A DNA stretch of 64,000 nucleotides from Algoriphagus boritolerans DSM 17298 = JCM 18970. Lineage in GTDB: Bacteria; Bacteroidota; Bacteroidia; Cytophagales; Cyclobacteriaceae. The position numbers and the translations under genes are program-made. The stretch spans positions 124,712-188,711 of the forward strand of contig NZ_FNVR01000001.1 of the NCBI RefSeq assembly GCF_900108085.1, given 5' to 3'. Position 1 is the first letter of the stretch; each line of letters starts with the position of its first letter. Under the pieces are notes generated by a model. The model saw nothing but the letters and a program-made list of their open reading frames with translations, did not search any database and was not told the DNA's origin. Positions 18,460-27,124 of the stretch are shown here, in pieces.

Positions 18460-19532
18460 ATTTCTTCGATAAAGTAAGAGCTAAATCCATAACCTACATT
18501 GAGGCTATTATTACCCGATTTTTTCGAGTTTTAAATCGATTTTATCCTGCTTATTTCAACCTCTCGGAACAGAAAAAATACATCTATCCTTTTGGATATT
18601 CTTTTCCCTCTGAGCTATTTGTAGATTCTATTCCTTTTAAGAATAAAGTTTGGGCTGAAGTCATTCCCGGATTTAGAGAAACCTACAGGTTTGAAACACA
18701 AGAGGCCTATTTTGAAATGTATCAGTCTGCACGATTTGCATTCACCTGGAAAAAAGGGGGATGGGATTGCTTGAGACATCTTGAAATCATAGCTAATGGA
18801 TGCTTGCCAGTATTTCGAGACATTGATTCCTGCCCTAATGGGACTTTGGAAAATCTTCCTAAAAAATTACTTAAGCAGGTTAATCAGGACTTAGTCCCAT
18901 GGAAAGATACCCAAGAACAGAAAGAACAATATCAGGAAATAGCTTCACAAATTTTGGAATATTCCAGAAATCACGCTTCTACCGAGGCAATGGGAAAAAG
19001 GTTTTTGGAAATAACAAAGCTTCCAACTCATGCTAAGATACTCTTATTGACCTGTGATCCTCGTCCTAACTACTCCAGGGAGTTTACTTTCATAGGACTC
19101 AATCGGGTTTTGAAGGAATCAGGGGGAGTCTGTATTTCCTATCCTGAATTGAAATTTAGTTACGAAGATTTTCCGGAAGAAGAAGCTTCAAAACTTTATG
19201 GAAGAGGTTTCGGCTTTACAAGGAGACTTCAGCGAATTCATCCTGAGGAATTGATTGATTGGAGCGATGAGGAAATTAAAAGTTCTATTTTGGAGAAAAA
19301 GTGGGACTTTATCCTTTTTGGTAAAATTGGGTTGGACGAACCCGCCTTAGGAAGCCTTCCTGATTTACCTTTTTGGAAGGAAGTCAATCAAAATTATTCC
19401 AAAATCCAGATTGGATTTCTATACGGAGGTGATCATATCCAGGATTTGAAAGATACAGGAAGTGCTCATACCCGACATTTAATCCATCATTCCCGCTTTG
19501 GGATATGTTTTGTAAGAGAACTTAACGTCTGA
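18456..19532 (+). CDS. Conserved hypothetical protein of the glycan operon, possibly transferase-like
   Basis: A 358-residue protein probably starting with TTG in a TTGA overlap with the previous stop; no ATG lies near the expected start. The N-terminal half has FAFTWKKGGWDCLRHLEI followed by IIANGCLPVFRDIDSCPNGT, reminiscent of the exostosin-like pattern 'KGDGWDCxRxxExLANGCxPxF'. The C-terminal half starts a second Rossmann-like unit (AKILLLTCDPRPNYSREF, then WDFILFGKIGL) and ends soon after HSRFGICFVRELNV. I cannot tell whether the C-terminus is natural or truncated; the 190 bp after the stop show no obvious continuation in another frame. A glycosyltransferase-related role is inferred from position. 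Confidence 0.6.
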   Translation: MNFFDKVRAKSITYIEAIITRFFRVLNRFYPAYFNLSEQKKYIYPFGYSFPSELFVDSIPFKNKVWAEVIPGFRETYRFETQEAYFEMYQSARFAFTWKKGGWDCLRHLEIIANGCLPVFRDIDSCPNGTLENLPKKLLKQVNQDLVPWKDTQEQKEQYQEIASQILEYSRNHASTEAMGKRFLEITKLPTHAKILLLTCDPRPNYSREFTFIGLNRVLKESGGVCISYPELKFSYEDFPEEEASKLYGRGFGFTRRLQRIHPEELIDWSDEEIKSSILEKKWDFILFGKIGLDEPALGSLPDLPFWKEVNQNYSKIQIGFLYGGDHIQDLKDTGSAHTRHLIHHSRFGICFVRELNV

Positions 19533-19722
19533 GATAGTTGGATTGGAACATGTTATGTTTACTTTATATCCACTTACTAGCAAATAGTTAACTCCAATAA
19601 AAGGATGAATACTCAAATTCTAATTTCAAACCCTATTCGGTCTTCGATCTTTTAGCCTATCTTAATGAGAACTTTCGTGTAATAACAGAATAGCATATAT
19701 CCATATTTCCAACCAACTGAAA

Positions 19723-20643
19723 TTGAATAAAAAGGAATTTCCAATACCGATTGTATTTTGCGCGGACGGAAAGTTCAAAAACTTTGCAATAGTCACCATG
19801 ACATCGGTAATGGCTAATCACCCGAGTTATTTCTTTAGGTTTTACCTGCTTTGCTCTTCTGATGATGGCGACTGGACAGAAAAAGTAAACCGTAAGATCC
19901 TTTCCCAAGGATCTACGATTACCGTAGTTCTCGTTGATGAATCCACTTTTTCGGATTTTCCCATTTTACACCATTTTTCACCTGCCAATTATTTTCGGAT
20001 TTTGATCCCTCAATTGATTTCAGACCCAAAGTATATTTATTTGGATTCGGATATCATTTGTTACGGATCTCTTCTTCCGCTTTTGGATGTAAACCTCTCA
20101 GACCAAGTACTTGCAGCGGTGGAAGATCCTATATTCAAGTGGAAAAAGGAATTGGGAATGAGTGTGGGAGCCAGATATTTTAATTCCGGGGTGATGCTGG
20201 TCGATTCCGAGGCTTGGAAAAAGCAGGAGATAGGCTCCAAAGCCATTGCATTCATCTCCCAAAATCCCGAGAAAATAAGATTTGTGGATCAATGTGCCTT
20301 AAATGCTGTTTTAGATGGAAACTGGCAAAGGTTACCGCCGGCATTGAATCAACAGTCCATTGTTTACAGGGAAGACTTTGACTTAAATTGTACAGACTGG
20401 ACAGCAGAAGAAATCCATGAAGCTAAAAATACCCCCATATTGATCCATTTTACAGGTCCAAGTAAGCCATGGCATTATACTAACCCCCATCCACTTAAAT
20501 CATTGTATTGGAAGTATCAGAAGGATTCGCCCTTTGCCATGAGTTTTCCCGAAGGCATGACTCCATTGGATCATATCAAAAGACTTTTTCCTAACAGTCT
20601 GAAGCAAAACATAAAAAATTGGATTTTTCAGAGAAGGGATTGA
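19723..20643 (+). CDS. Glycosyltransferase family 8
   Basis: A 306-residue retaining GT-A enzyme (LgtC/galactosyltransferase type). It shows IPIVFCADGKFKNFAIVTM, FRILIPQLISDPKYIYLDSD with the metal-binding DSD, YFNSGVMLVDSEAWKK, the FVDQCALNAVLDGNWQRLP segment and the closing ILIHFTGPSKPWHY that supplies the second metal ligand. The start is taken as TTG at 19723: upstream the frame stays open to the stop at 19666, but no ATG or GTG is found there. It is isolated from its neighbours by 190 bp before and 772 bp after, unlike the overlapping genes upstream, so it may be separately transcribed or a later addition. Confidence 0.82.
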   Translation: MNKKEFPIPIVFCADGKFKNFAIVTMTSVMANHPSYFFRFYLLCSSDDGDWTEKVNRKILSQGSTITVVLVDESTFSDFPILHHFSPANYFRILIPQLISDPKYIYLDSDIICYGSLLPLLDVNLSDQVLAAVEDPIFKWKKELGMSVGARYFNSGVMLVDSEAWKKQEIGSKAIAFISQNPEKIRFVDQCALNAVLDGNWQRLPPALNQQSIVYREDFDLNCTDWTAEEIHEAKNTPILIHFTGPSKPWHYTNPHPLKSLYWKYQKDSPFAMSFPEGMTPLDHIKRLFPNSLKQNIKNWIFQRRD

Positions 20644-21415
20644 AATACTTCCAAATTTTGAATTTAAGCGAACATACCTTTAAGATCTGTGAGGGTTTAT
20701 TGTAAGCAGAGCTAATTGATTAATTAAATTCACAATTGGACAGAGGCCTACTTGGACCTATTTAAACTGGTTTTTTGATGGCTTTAATGACCATTTACTC
20801 CAACGTATTCCTAGGTTTCATCCCAATTGACATGGTTAAATTGAGGAATTTTACCATCGTTGGCTACGAGGTAAAAAAAAAGAATATTGTCTCTGAACAC
20901 GTGTCATTCCCAATTGAGATTTGGTGTCTTTGTTATTAAAACTAATAAGATAATTTTACTGAATAGAGGGTATGTTCAATCCTAACCAAAACAAGGAAGA
21001 AACTATAATTGCTTTGTTTTCCTTTCAAAAAATCTTCCTATGGAAATAAACAAAAATCAAATCCGCCACTATTACTGAGAGATAGATCACCGCCGTCTGT
21101 CTTGTAAAAGGAAATTCACCACCGAAACCAAGGCATATCGGAGAATTCTTTTTTTTCTTTTCGTCAGTATTAAATAATCTTCGATTAATTGAGGAATAAA
21201 GCCATCAACCCTTCATATCCTGCTCATGTCATCACAAAATAAATCCAACATAAAACACCTAAAAAATATATATCAATACACTTGGTTTTAATACTTTGCA
21301 GGCAGTAGTAGCCTCAATCCTTCTTGATTTTTAAAAGTTTTTTGGTAATAATATTGGTTTAAATTAAAAAAAATGAAATTTTCTATCAATCAATACTGTA
21401 AAAAATCAATCTAAG
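20644..21415 (+). other. 772-bp AT-rich gap without an intact gene
   Basis: Both strands are broken by frequent stops, and no start codon opens a convincing reading frame. No terminator hairpin, palindromic repeat or tRNA was recognised. The only longer open piece on the + strand falls at about 20740-20825 and contains an uninterrupted WTYLNWFFDGFNDHLLQ, which I cannot assign. The region separates the glycosyltransferase operon from the nonulosonate cassette and may be decayed sequence at a recombination boundary. Confidence 0.5.
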
Positions 21416-22399
21416 TTGAATACTTCAGTCAATATTATAGTGATAGGGTTGGGTTCTATTGGTGTTAGACACGTTTCTAATTTGCTGTCTTTAGGTTTCA
21501 AAAACATAACCCTGATCACCCAAAGACAAGTTTTTCCCTCTCATTGGCCTGATTTCCCCGTTTATTCTAAATTTCAAGAAATTCCTAACACGATTGATTT
21601 CACTCATGCACTGATTTGTTCACCTACAGCCAAGCATTTGAATGATCTGATTCCTGTTTTACAAGCAGGAATTCCCTCGGTTTTTTTGGAAAAGCCTGTC
21701 AGCCACTCATTGGAAGGGATAGAGGATGTGATGAATATTCTCCAGCCTCACCAAAATATTTTCTTGGGTTTTGATCTTCGTTTTGATCCCGGATTAAATA
21801 AAGTCAATGAAATTCTGAAAGAAGGTGGAATTGGTCGGGTACTGAGCGCAACAGCATTTGTCGGTCAATACCTTCCTGATTGGAGACCACATGAAGATCA
21901 TCGGCTCGGCAGCAGTGCCCTCAAAACAAAAGGAGGTGGAGTGCTACTCGACTTAGTGCATGAGTTTGATTACCTCTTTTGGCTTTTTGGACCTGTCTCG
22001 ACTTTAGCTGCATTTTATCAGTCTAACCCCGAACTTGAAATTGAGACAGAGGATCTCGCTGACGTTCTGATTAAGTATGATTCAGGTCTGACAGCAACGC
22101 TTCATCTGGATTATCATCAGCGTAATCTGACCCGATTTTGCCATATTACAGGGACTAAGGGTTCACTACTTTGGGATCTTGCCACAAAAAAAGTGCTTTG
22201 GACTGACGAAAAGGGAACTATTCAAACCTTTGATTTTAGTAACTTTGAAAGGAATGACAGATTTTTGAGAATTATTCAGGCCTTTATGCAAAAGCAGGAG
22301 GATGAACGGTTAACTGGTTTTTCAGAAGGATTGGAGACTTTAAAAATGGTCTTGGCTGCAAAGAAATCTTCAGAATCCCATATTTTTGTCAGGTTGTAA
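21416..22399 (+). CDS. Gfo/Idh/MocA family oxidoreductase
   Basis: A 327-residue NAD(P)-dependent sugar oxidoreductase. The N-terminal Rossmann motif is VIGLGSIGVRHVSNLLSLG; SVFLEKPVSHSLEGI contains the EKP signature with the catalytic Lys; the C-terminal domain has KTKGGGVLLDLVHEFDYLFW, the usual GGxxxDxxxHxxD. The start is probably TTG at 21416, since only 13 codons separate it from an upstream in-frame stop and the Rossmann strand begins at once. It heads the nonulosonate cassette. In legionaminate-type loci such enzymes are sometimes present with unassigned roles, so its substrate here is open. Confidence 0.82.
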   Translation: MNTSVNIIVIGLGSIGVRHVSNLLSLGFKNITLITQRQVFPSHWPDFPVYSKFQEIPNTIDFTHALICSPTAKHLNDLIPVLQAGIPSVFLEKPVSHSLEGIEDVMNILQPHQNIFLGFDLRFDPGLNKVNEILKEGGIGRVLSATAFVGQYLPDWRPHEDHRLGSSALKTKGGGVLLDLVHEFDYLFWLFGPVSTLAAFYQSNPELEIETEDLADVLIKYDSGLTATLHLDYHQRNLTRFCHITGTKGSLLWDLATKKVLWTDEKGTIQTFDFSNFERNDRFLRIIQAFMQKQEDERLTGFSEGLETLKMVLAAKKSSESHIFVRL

Positions 22400-22550
22400 T
22401 TTCCCTTTCCAAACCGTAGACTTTAGCTTTGACATTTAACCTGATTCTTCCCAATAATTGCCTGCTGTTAATTGGTAATTTTGAATGTCTGAAATTTGCG
22501 TTGTCTTTTCCAAGTACCCTCTTATCAAAATCCTTTTTTCGAAATAATAA

Positions 22551-23249
22551 ATGATCCTTGCTACAATTTGTTGCCGGGGAGGCTCTAAGGGCGTTCCTGA
22601 AAAAAACATCAAACTACTTGACGGTATTCCTCTCATAGTGCACTCCATACGTCAGTCGCAAGGCTGTAGCTTGATTCAGGATTTGATTATTTCTACAGAT
22701 GATGATCGTATAGCACAGATTGCATCGGAAGCAGGGGCAAAAGTCCCTTTTAAAAGACCTGCAGACTTGGCCTCGGATACATCGAGTAAATGGCCTGTTT
22801 TTATTCATGCGCTCGAATTTTATGAAAAAGAATATGGAGTTCAAGTAGACTATCTGGTGGATTTGGATGTCACAGTACCACTAAAATCCCCCCAGGATAT
22901 CGATGGCGCCATTCAATTGGCCTTGGATCATCCCGAGACGGAAGTGATAATCACTGGATACGAACCTGAAAGAAATCCATATTTCAACATGATGGAAGTC
23001 AGACAGGATGGATTGGCTGAAATCGTCAAGAAATCGGAAACACCAATAGTCCGAAGACAGGATGCTCCTCAGGTTTACAGCCTTTCTCCTGCAGCATTTG
23101 TAATAAAAAAATCAGCGCTCTACAACTATCCGCATTGGAGCAAAGCACCTTGCCGAATCTATCCCATGCCCAGAGAGCGGGCAATTGATATAGATTCAAA
23201 TTTGGATTTCGAATTGATCGAATTTTTAATGCATAAAAAAAATGAGTAA
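22551..23249 (+). CDS. CMP-nonulosonate cytidylyltransferase (NeuA/PtmB-like)
   Basis: A 232-residue acylneuraminate cytidylyltransferase. It begins ILATICCRGGSKGVPEKNIK, the CTP-binding signature, then LIISTDDDRIAQIASEAGA and VDYLVDLDVTVPLKSPQDI; a late segment MPRERAIDIDSNLDFELIE carries the metal-binding aspartates. It activates a nonulosonic acid as CMP-sugar for transfer. Length and motifs fit single-domain enzymes without the extra phosphatase domain. Its neighbours (NeuB-, NeuC- and LegB-like) suggest legionaminate or a relative over neuraminate. It overlaps the next gene by 8 bp. Confidence 0.88.
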   Translation: MILATICCRGGSKGVPEKNIKLLDGIPLIVHSIRQSQGCSLIQDLIISTDDDRIAQIASEAGAKVPFKRPADLASDTSSKWPVFIHALEFYEKEYGVQVDYLVDLDVTVPLKSPQDIDGAIQLALDHPETEVIITGYEPERNPYFNMMEVRQDGLAEIVKKSETPIVRRQDAPQVYSLSPAAFVIKKSALYNYPHWSKAPCRIYPMPRERAIDIDSNLDFELIEFLMHKKNE

Positions 23250-24039
23250 AGATCTATTTGACCTGTCGGGCCGTGTTGCTCTGATCACAGGAGGGGCCGG
23301 ATTGTTGGGCCCTGAGATGGCTTCTGCATTAGTAGAGAAAGGTGCCAAAGTGATATTGGCAGATCTTTCTCTGGAAAAATGTCAAGATACGATCGATAAA
23401 CTGAGAATCTCCGCCGAGATGACAATTCCATTGCGTCTGGATGTGGCTTCTTCCACTTCGTGGAAGAAGGCACTTGCCGATGGAATCGAACATTTTGGAA
23501 AAATTGACATCTTGGTCAATGGAGCTGCCAGTACCAACCAATCCAAAACAGCAAGCTTTGAAGCGGGATTCGAAAATTTCCCCGAAGAAGACTGGGATCG
23601 AATCATGGATATTAACCTCAAAGGTACCTTTCTGGGCTGCCAAATAATCGGTCAGCATATGGTTCAAAATGGAGGGGGTTCGATCATCAATATCGGAAGT
23701 CTCTATGGAGTGGTAAGTCCAAATCATAGAATTTATCCGGGAACAGGTATTTTTCAGCCAGTAGCCTATAGTGTAAGCAAACACGCTGTTGTCTCTCTTA
23801 CTAAATATTTGGCAACACTTTGGGCGGATAAGCATGTTCGTGTGAATGCCCTTTCGCCGGGAGGAGTTTGGAATGGTCATGAGGGCTTATTTTATGAGCG
23901 ATACAAGCAACTCAATCCTTCAGGAGACATGGCCAACAAATCTGACATGAATGGAGGAATTGTATTTTTGGCCTCTGATGCTTCAAAACATGTAATTGGA
24001 CATAATTTAATCATTGATGGAGGTTACTCTGTCTGGTAA
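23242..24039 (+). CDS. Short-chain dehydrogenase/reductase (PtmA-like)
   Basis: A 265-residue classical SDR. It shows VALITGGAGLLGPEMASALV (NAD(P)-binding TGxxGxxG), the DILVNGAA motif, a catalytic Ser in GGSIINIGSLYG and YSVSKHAV with the catalytic Tyr and Lys. The C-terminus has VNALSPGGVWNG and the closing LIIDGGYSVW. In Campylobacter legionaminate loci an SDR (PtmA) sits beside the CMP-sugar synthetase; the same order here supports that assignment, although the exact reaction is not established. It is 12 bp upstream of the NeuB-like gene. Confidence 0.82.
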   Translation: MSKDLFDLSGRVALITGGAGLLGPEMASALVEKGAKVILADLSLEKCQDTIDKLRISAEMTIPLRLDVASSTSWKKALADGIEHFGKIDILVNGAASTNQSKTASFEAGFENFPEEDWDRIMDINLKGTFLGCQIIGQHMVQNGGGSIINIGSLYGVVSPNHRIYPGTGIFQPVAYSVSKHAVVSLTKYLATLWADKHVRVNALSPGGVWNGHEGLFYERYKQLNPSGDMANKSDMNGGIVFLASDASKHVIGHNLIIDGGYSVW

Positions 24040-24051
24040 AAGAAAAAGAAA

Positions 24052-25095
24052 ATGAATAATCCATTTATAGAAATTGCCGGTAGAAAAATCGGATATGATT
24101 ACCCCCCATTGGTAATTGCCGAAATCGGGATCAATCATGGTGGATCCCTTACCATCGCCAAAGAAATGGTCGATGCCGCCAAAAGAGCAGGTGTAGAAAT
24201 GGTTAAACATCAGACTCACATCGTGGATGATGAGATGAGCAGCGCCGCTAAAAATACCATCCCGGCACATACCAAGGAAAGTATTTACGAAATCATGCAG
24301 TCCTGTGCCCTTTCTGCCTCTGATGAGCTTGAATTGAAAAACTACGTTGAACAGCAGGGAATGATTTTTATCAGCACCCCATTCTCAAGAGCAGCTGCTG
24401 ACCTCTTGATCTCTTGGGATGTGCCTGCCTTCAAAATCGGATCAGGTGAATGCAATAACCACCCCCTGTTGGAGCACATAGCCTCCTTCGGAAAGCCAAT
24501 GATCCTTAGCACAGGTATGAATGACTTGGAGAGTGTTCGAAAATCTGTCAAAATTCTGGAGAAACATCAAGTACCATTCGCACTTCTGCACACGACTAAT
24601 CTTTATCCAACACCTGATCATCTAGTGAGACTGGGTGCGATGGTTCAGATTCAGCAGGCATTTCCCCAAGCCGTGGTGGGATTGAGTGACCATACGCTAA
24701 GTAATCATGCCTGCTTCGGCGCTGTAGCTTTGGGAGGATCCATTCTCGAAAGACATTTCACAGATCACATGCAAAGAATAGGCCCCGACATTGTATGTTC
24801 GATGGACGAACAAGCCTGTAGGGAGTTGATTGAAGGTGCCAATATTCTGCAATTGCAGCGGGGAGGAGAGAAGAAACCTGTCGCAGAAGAGCAGCCCACC
24901 ATTGATTTTGCATTTGCTACAATCTGTACCATCAAATCCATTGCTGCCGGTGAAGAATTTACCAGGGAAAATATATGGGTAAAAAGACCCGGAAAGGGAG
25001 GGATTCTTGCCGAACATTATGAGTCAGTCCTGGGTAAGAAAGCATCCAAAGCCTTGGAAGTGGATATCCAAGTAGTTTGGGAAAATATTGAATAG
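24052..25095 (+). CDS. N-acylneuraminate/legionaminate synthase (NeuB/LegI family)
   Basis: A 347-residue enzyme that condenses phosphoenolpyruvate with an N-acylated hexose to make a nine-carbon acid. The TIM barrel starts PPLVIAEIGINHGGSLTIAK, followed by VKHQTHIVDDEMS, IFISTPFSRAAADLL, FKIGSGECNNHPLLEHIA, ILSTGMNDLESV, the HTTNLYPTP loop, VGLSDHTLSN and ERHFTDHMQRIGPDI. The C-terminal SAF/antifreeze-like domain begins near residue 285 (ICTIKSIAAGEEFTRENIWV, ending KRPGKGG). HTTNLYPTP in place of HCTSxYPxP of sialate synthases favours a legionaminate-type substrate, as does the neighbourhood. Confidence 0.88.
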   Translation: MNNPFIEIAGRKIGYDYPPLVIAEIGINHGGSLTIAKEMVDAAKRAGVEMVKHQTHIVDDEMSSAAKNTIPAHTKESIYEIMQSCALSASDELELKNYVEQQGMIFISTPFSRAAADLLISWDVPAFKIGSGECNNHPLLEHIASFGKPMILSTGMNDLESVRKSVKILEKHQVPFALLHTTNLYPTPDHLVRLGAMVQIQQAFPQAVVGLSDHTLSNHACFGAVALGGSILERHFTDHMQRIGPDIVCSMDEQACRELIEGANILQLQRGGEKKPVAEEQPTIDFAFATICTIKSIAAGEEFTRENIWVKRPGKGGILAEHYESVLGKKASKALEVDIQVVWENIE

Positions 25096-25137
25096 AAAAA
25101 TAGAATTGAATTTTCAAAACTGTTTAATAACTAATAA

Positions 25138-26280
25138 ATGAAAGTATTTGTATTGATTGAGCGAAGAGCTGACTATAGTAGATATAAGCCTATTTTGGAG
25201 AAAATGAAGGCTGACCCTTTTTTTGAAATCTACCTGGTAGTCACAGGTATTTGTCTTTTGGATCTGCACGGGAAAGATGTCAATTACATTGAAAATGATG
25301 GCTTTACCATCGATGCCAAAATTCCCATGTTTGATTCCAATGCCCCGGATTCCGGTGCTGAGATGGTTAGATCCATGGCTAGAGTACTGAGAGATGTCAC
25401 CTTCGAACTTGAAAAATCCAAGCCGGATCTTGTGCTATCTGGGTTTGATATCGGAGGCAATTTCGCAGTGACAGTAGCGGCAGCCCACATGAATATCCCT
25501 GTAGCTCACATTCAAGGAGGAGAAGTTACCGGCAGTATCGATGAATCCATCAGGCATGCTATGTCCAAATTCTCCCACATCCACTTCCCCGCAACAGAGG
25601 ACGCGCGCAATAGGTTGGTTAGATTGGGTGAAAATCCAAAGGATATTTATGTAGTGGGTTGCCCATCCATTGATGTCTTGGTCAATACCCCGAGTATCAA
25701 CCCTAAAGAACTTGAAGAAGAATTTGGACTCGATTTCGCTAAGCCATTTGTGCTGGTTATCCAACATCCGGTGACTACAGAAGCAATGTCTTCCATTGAC
25801 CAGATTAGAGAAACGATGAAGGCGCTTCAGACTATTGAAGCACAGGTAGTTTTTCTTCTTCCCAATAACGATGCAGGACACTCCAAAATCATCGAGGAAA
25901 TCAAATCCTCCGGCTTTACCTGGATCCCTTCGTTGCCTACCCTCAAGTTCGTTAACTTGTACCGAAATGCCTGGGCATTGGTGGGTAATTCAAGTTCCGG
26001 AATTCACGAAACCCCAACCTTGAAAATTCCGGCGGTAAACATCGGGAACAGACAAATGGGAAGGGAACGTGCGGCCAACGTAATTGATGTCCCCAATGAT
26101 GCATCCCAAATACAACTAGCAATAAAAAAAGCGCTTTTTGATCAGGATTTCCGAAAGATGGTTAGCCAAATTAAAAATCCCTATGGGGAAGGCCAATCAG
26201 CTGATCAAATTGTCCAAATTCTAAAAAACCTGGACCTTGCCACTGTCAGTATTCAGAAAATCTTTTACGAAGGAAAGTAA
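25138..26280 (+). CDS. Hydrolysing UDP/GDP-sugar 2-epimerase (NeuC/LegG family)
   Basis: A 380-residue GT-B-fold epimerase that inverts C2 and hydrolyses the nucleotide, giving the hexose substrate for the NeuB-type synthase. The N-terminus has KVFVLIERRADYSRYKPIL; HIQGGEVTGSIDESIRHAMS is the conserved UDP-sugar loop; WALVGNSSSGIHETPTLKIP and VNIGNRQMGRERAANVI are the C-terminal active-site segments. The order NeuB then NeuC matches sialate and legionaminate operons. Near its C-terminus the coding region overlaps the next gene if that gene starts at TTG 26237. Confidence 0.88.
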   Translation: MKVFVLIERRADYSRYKPILEKMKADPFFEIYLVVTGICLLDLHGKDVNYIENDGFTIDAKIPMFDSNAPDSGAEMVRSMARVLRDVTFELEKSKPDLVLSGFDIGGNFAVTVAAAHMNIPVAHIQGGEVTGSIDESIRHAMSKFSHIHFPATEDARNRLVRLGENPKDIYVVGCPSIDVLVNTPSINPKELEEEFGLDFAKPFVLVIQHPVTTEAMSSIDQIRETMKALQTIEAQVVFLLPNNDAGHSKIIEEIKSSGFTWIPSLPTLKFVNLYRNAWALVGNSSSGIHETPTLKIPAVNIGNRQMGRERAANVIDVPNDASQIQLAIKKALFDQDFRKMVSQIKNPYGEGQSADQIVQILKNLDLATVSIQKIFYEGK

Positions 26281-27124
26281 AATCCTGCTTTTGGGTGGAG
26301 AAGGGTACATCGGTTCCCATCTTTTCCAACGGTTGAATAACTATGGGTTTTCTAAGGTATTCTCCGCCTCAAGGTCCGCAAAAAATCCCGGTAGCTTTAG
26401 GGTTAATGTAGAAAATTCTCCCGATTTTGACCAGATCAGGAATGCGAAATTCGATGTTGTGATCAATTTGACAGGTCAAATTACCCGACCTATCGAATCG
26501 TGCCTTGCCCAGAATACAGTGGGAATTCAGCATTTGGTCTCGGCCTGTGCAGACTCAACTGTACTGATCCAGCTTTCAAGTGTTGGTGTTTATGGATCTG
26601 GAGAATTTGCAGAAGAAAACTCTCCCTGCAACCCCGAGACACCTTATTCCACGCTTAAATTGGTTGCGGAACGATTGATTATGAATGGATTACCGGATGA
26701 TAGAAGGTTAATTCTTCGACTATCAAACATCTATGGGTCCACTCAACCCAAAGGTATATTTGCTTATCTCAAAAGAGCAGCAGGATCAGATCGGGTTTTA
26801 GATTTCAACAACGATGGCTCTTTGTTGAGATTCTTTCTGCATGTGGAAGACCTTTGCCAGGCTATCGTTCAGGTTTTGGCTAACTATGACAAAATCAAAG
26901 ACCCTATCCTAAATATTATTGGAAAAGATAAATTCAATATTCACCAATTGATAGACCTTTTTGAAGAGAAATTTAAGGTGAAATACCGGCGTAACTTTGA
27001 GCCTGTCAAACCCTATGACAACATGTGCTCAATTTCTGATGATCGTTTAAGAAAATTGACCAATTTTGAAGAAATGTTTACGCTGGAGTCCTATGTACAC
27101 GAATTGGTAAACTATGCTCATTGA
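26237..27124 (+). CDS. NAD-dependent epimerase/dehydratase (extended SDR)
   Basis: A protein of about 295 residues. Extended-SDR features are ILLLGGEGYIGSHLFQRLNN (NAD-binding), a serine-containing LIQLSSVGVYGSGEF, the YSTLK catalytic Tyr/Lys (about 145-149) and RLILRLSNIYGSTQPKGIF. The start is uncertain: the frame has no ATG before the NAD-binding strand, so TTG at 26237, which overlaps the NeuC-like gene by 44 bp, is the best choice. It has no fixed counterpart in the standard leg/ptm set and could add a C4 epimerisation or reduction. It overlaps the next gene by 11 bp. Confidence 0.78.
   Translation: MPLSVFRKSFTKESKILLLGGEGYIGSHLFQRLNNYGFSKVFSASRSAKNPGSFRVNVENSPDFDQIRNAKFDVVINLTGQITRPIESCLAQNTVGIQHLVSACADSTVLIQLSSVGVYGSGEFAEENSPCNPETPYSTLKLVAERLIMNGLPDDRRLILRLSNIYGSTQPKGIFAYLKRAAGSDRVLDFNNDGSLLRFFLHVEDLCQAIVQVLANYDKIKDPILNIIGKDKFNIHQLIDLFEEKFKVKYRRNFEPVKPYDNMCSISDDRLRKLTNFEEMFTLESYVHELVNYAH

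Noticed and set aside
21373..21414. Short ATG frame of 13 codons just before the Gfo/Idh gene, as a possible leader peptide
   Set aside because: No codon run, hairpin pair or terminator suggests attenuation, and such short frames are expected by chance in AT-rich DNA.
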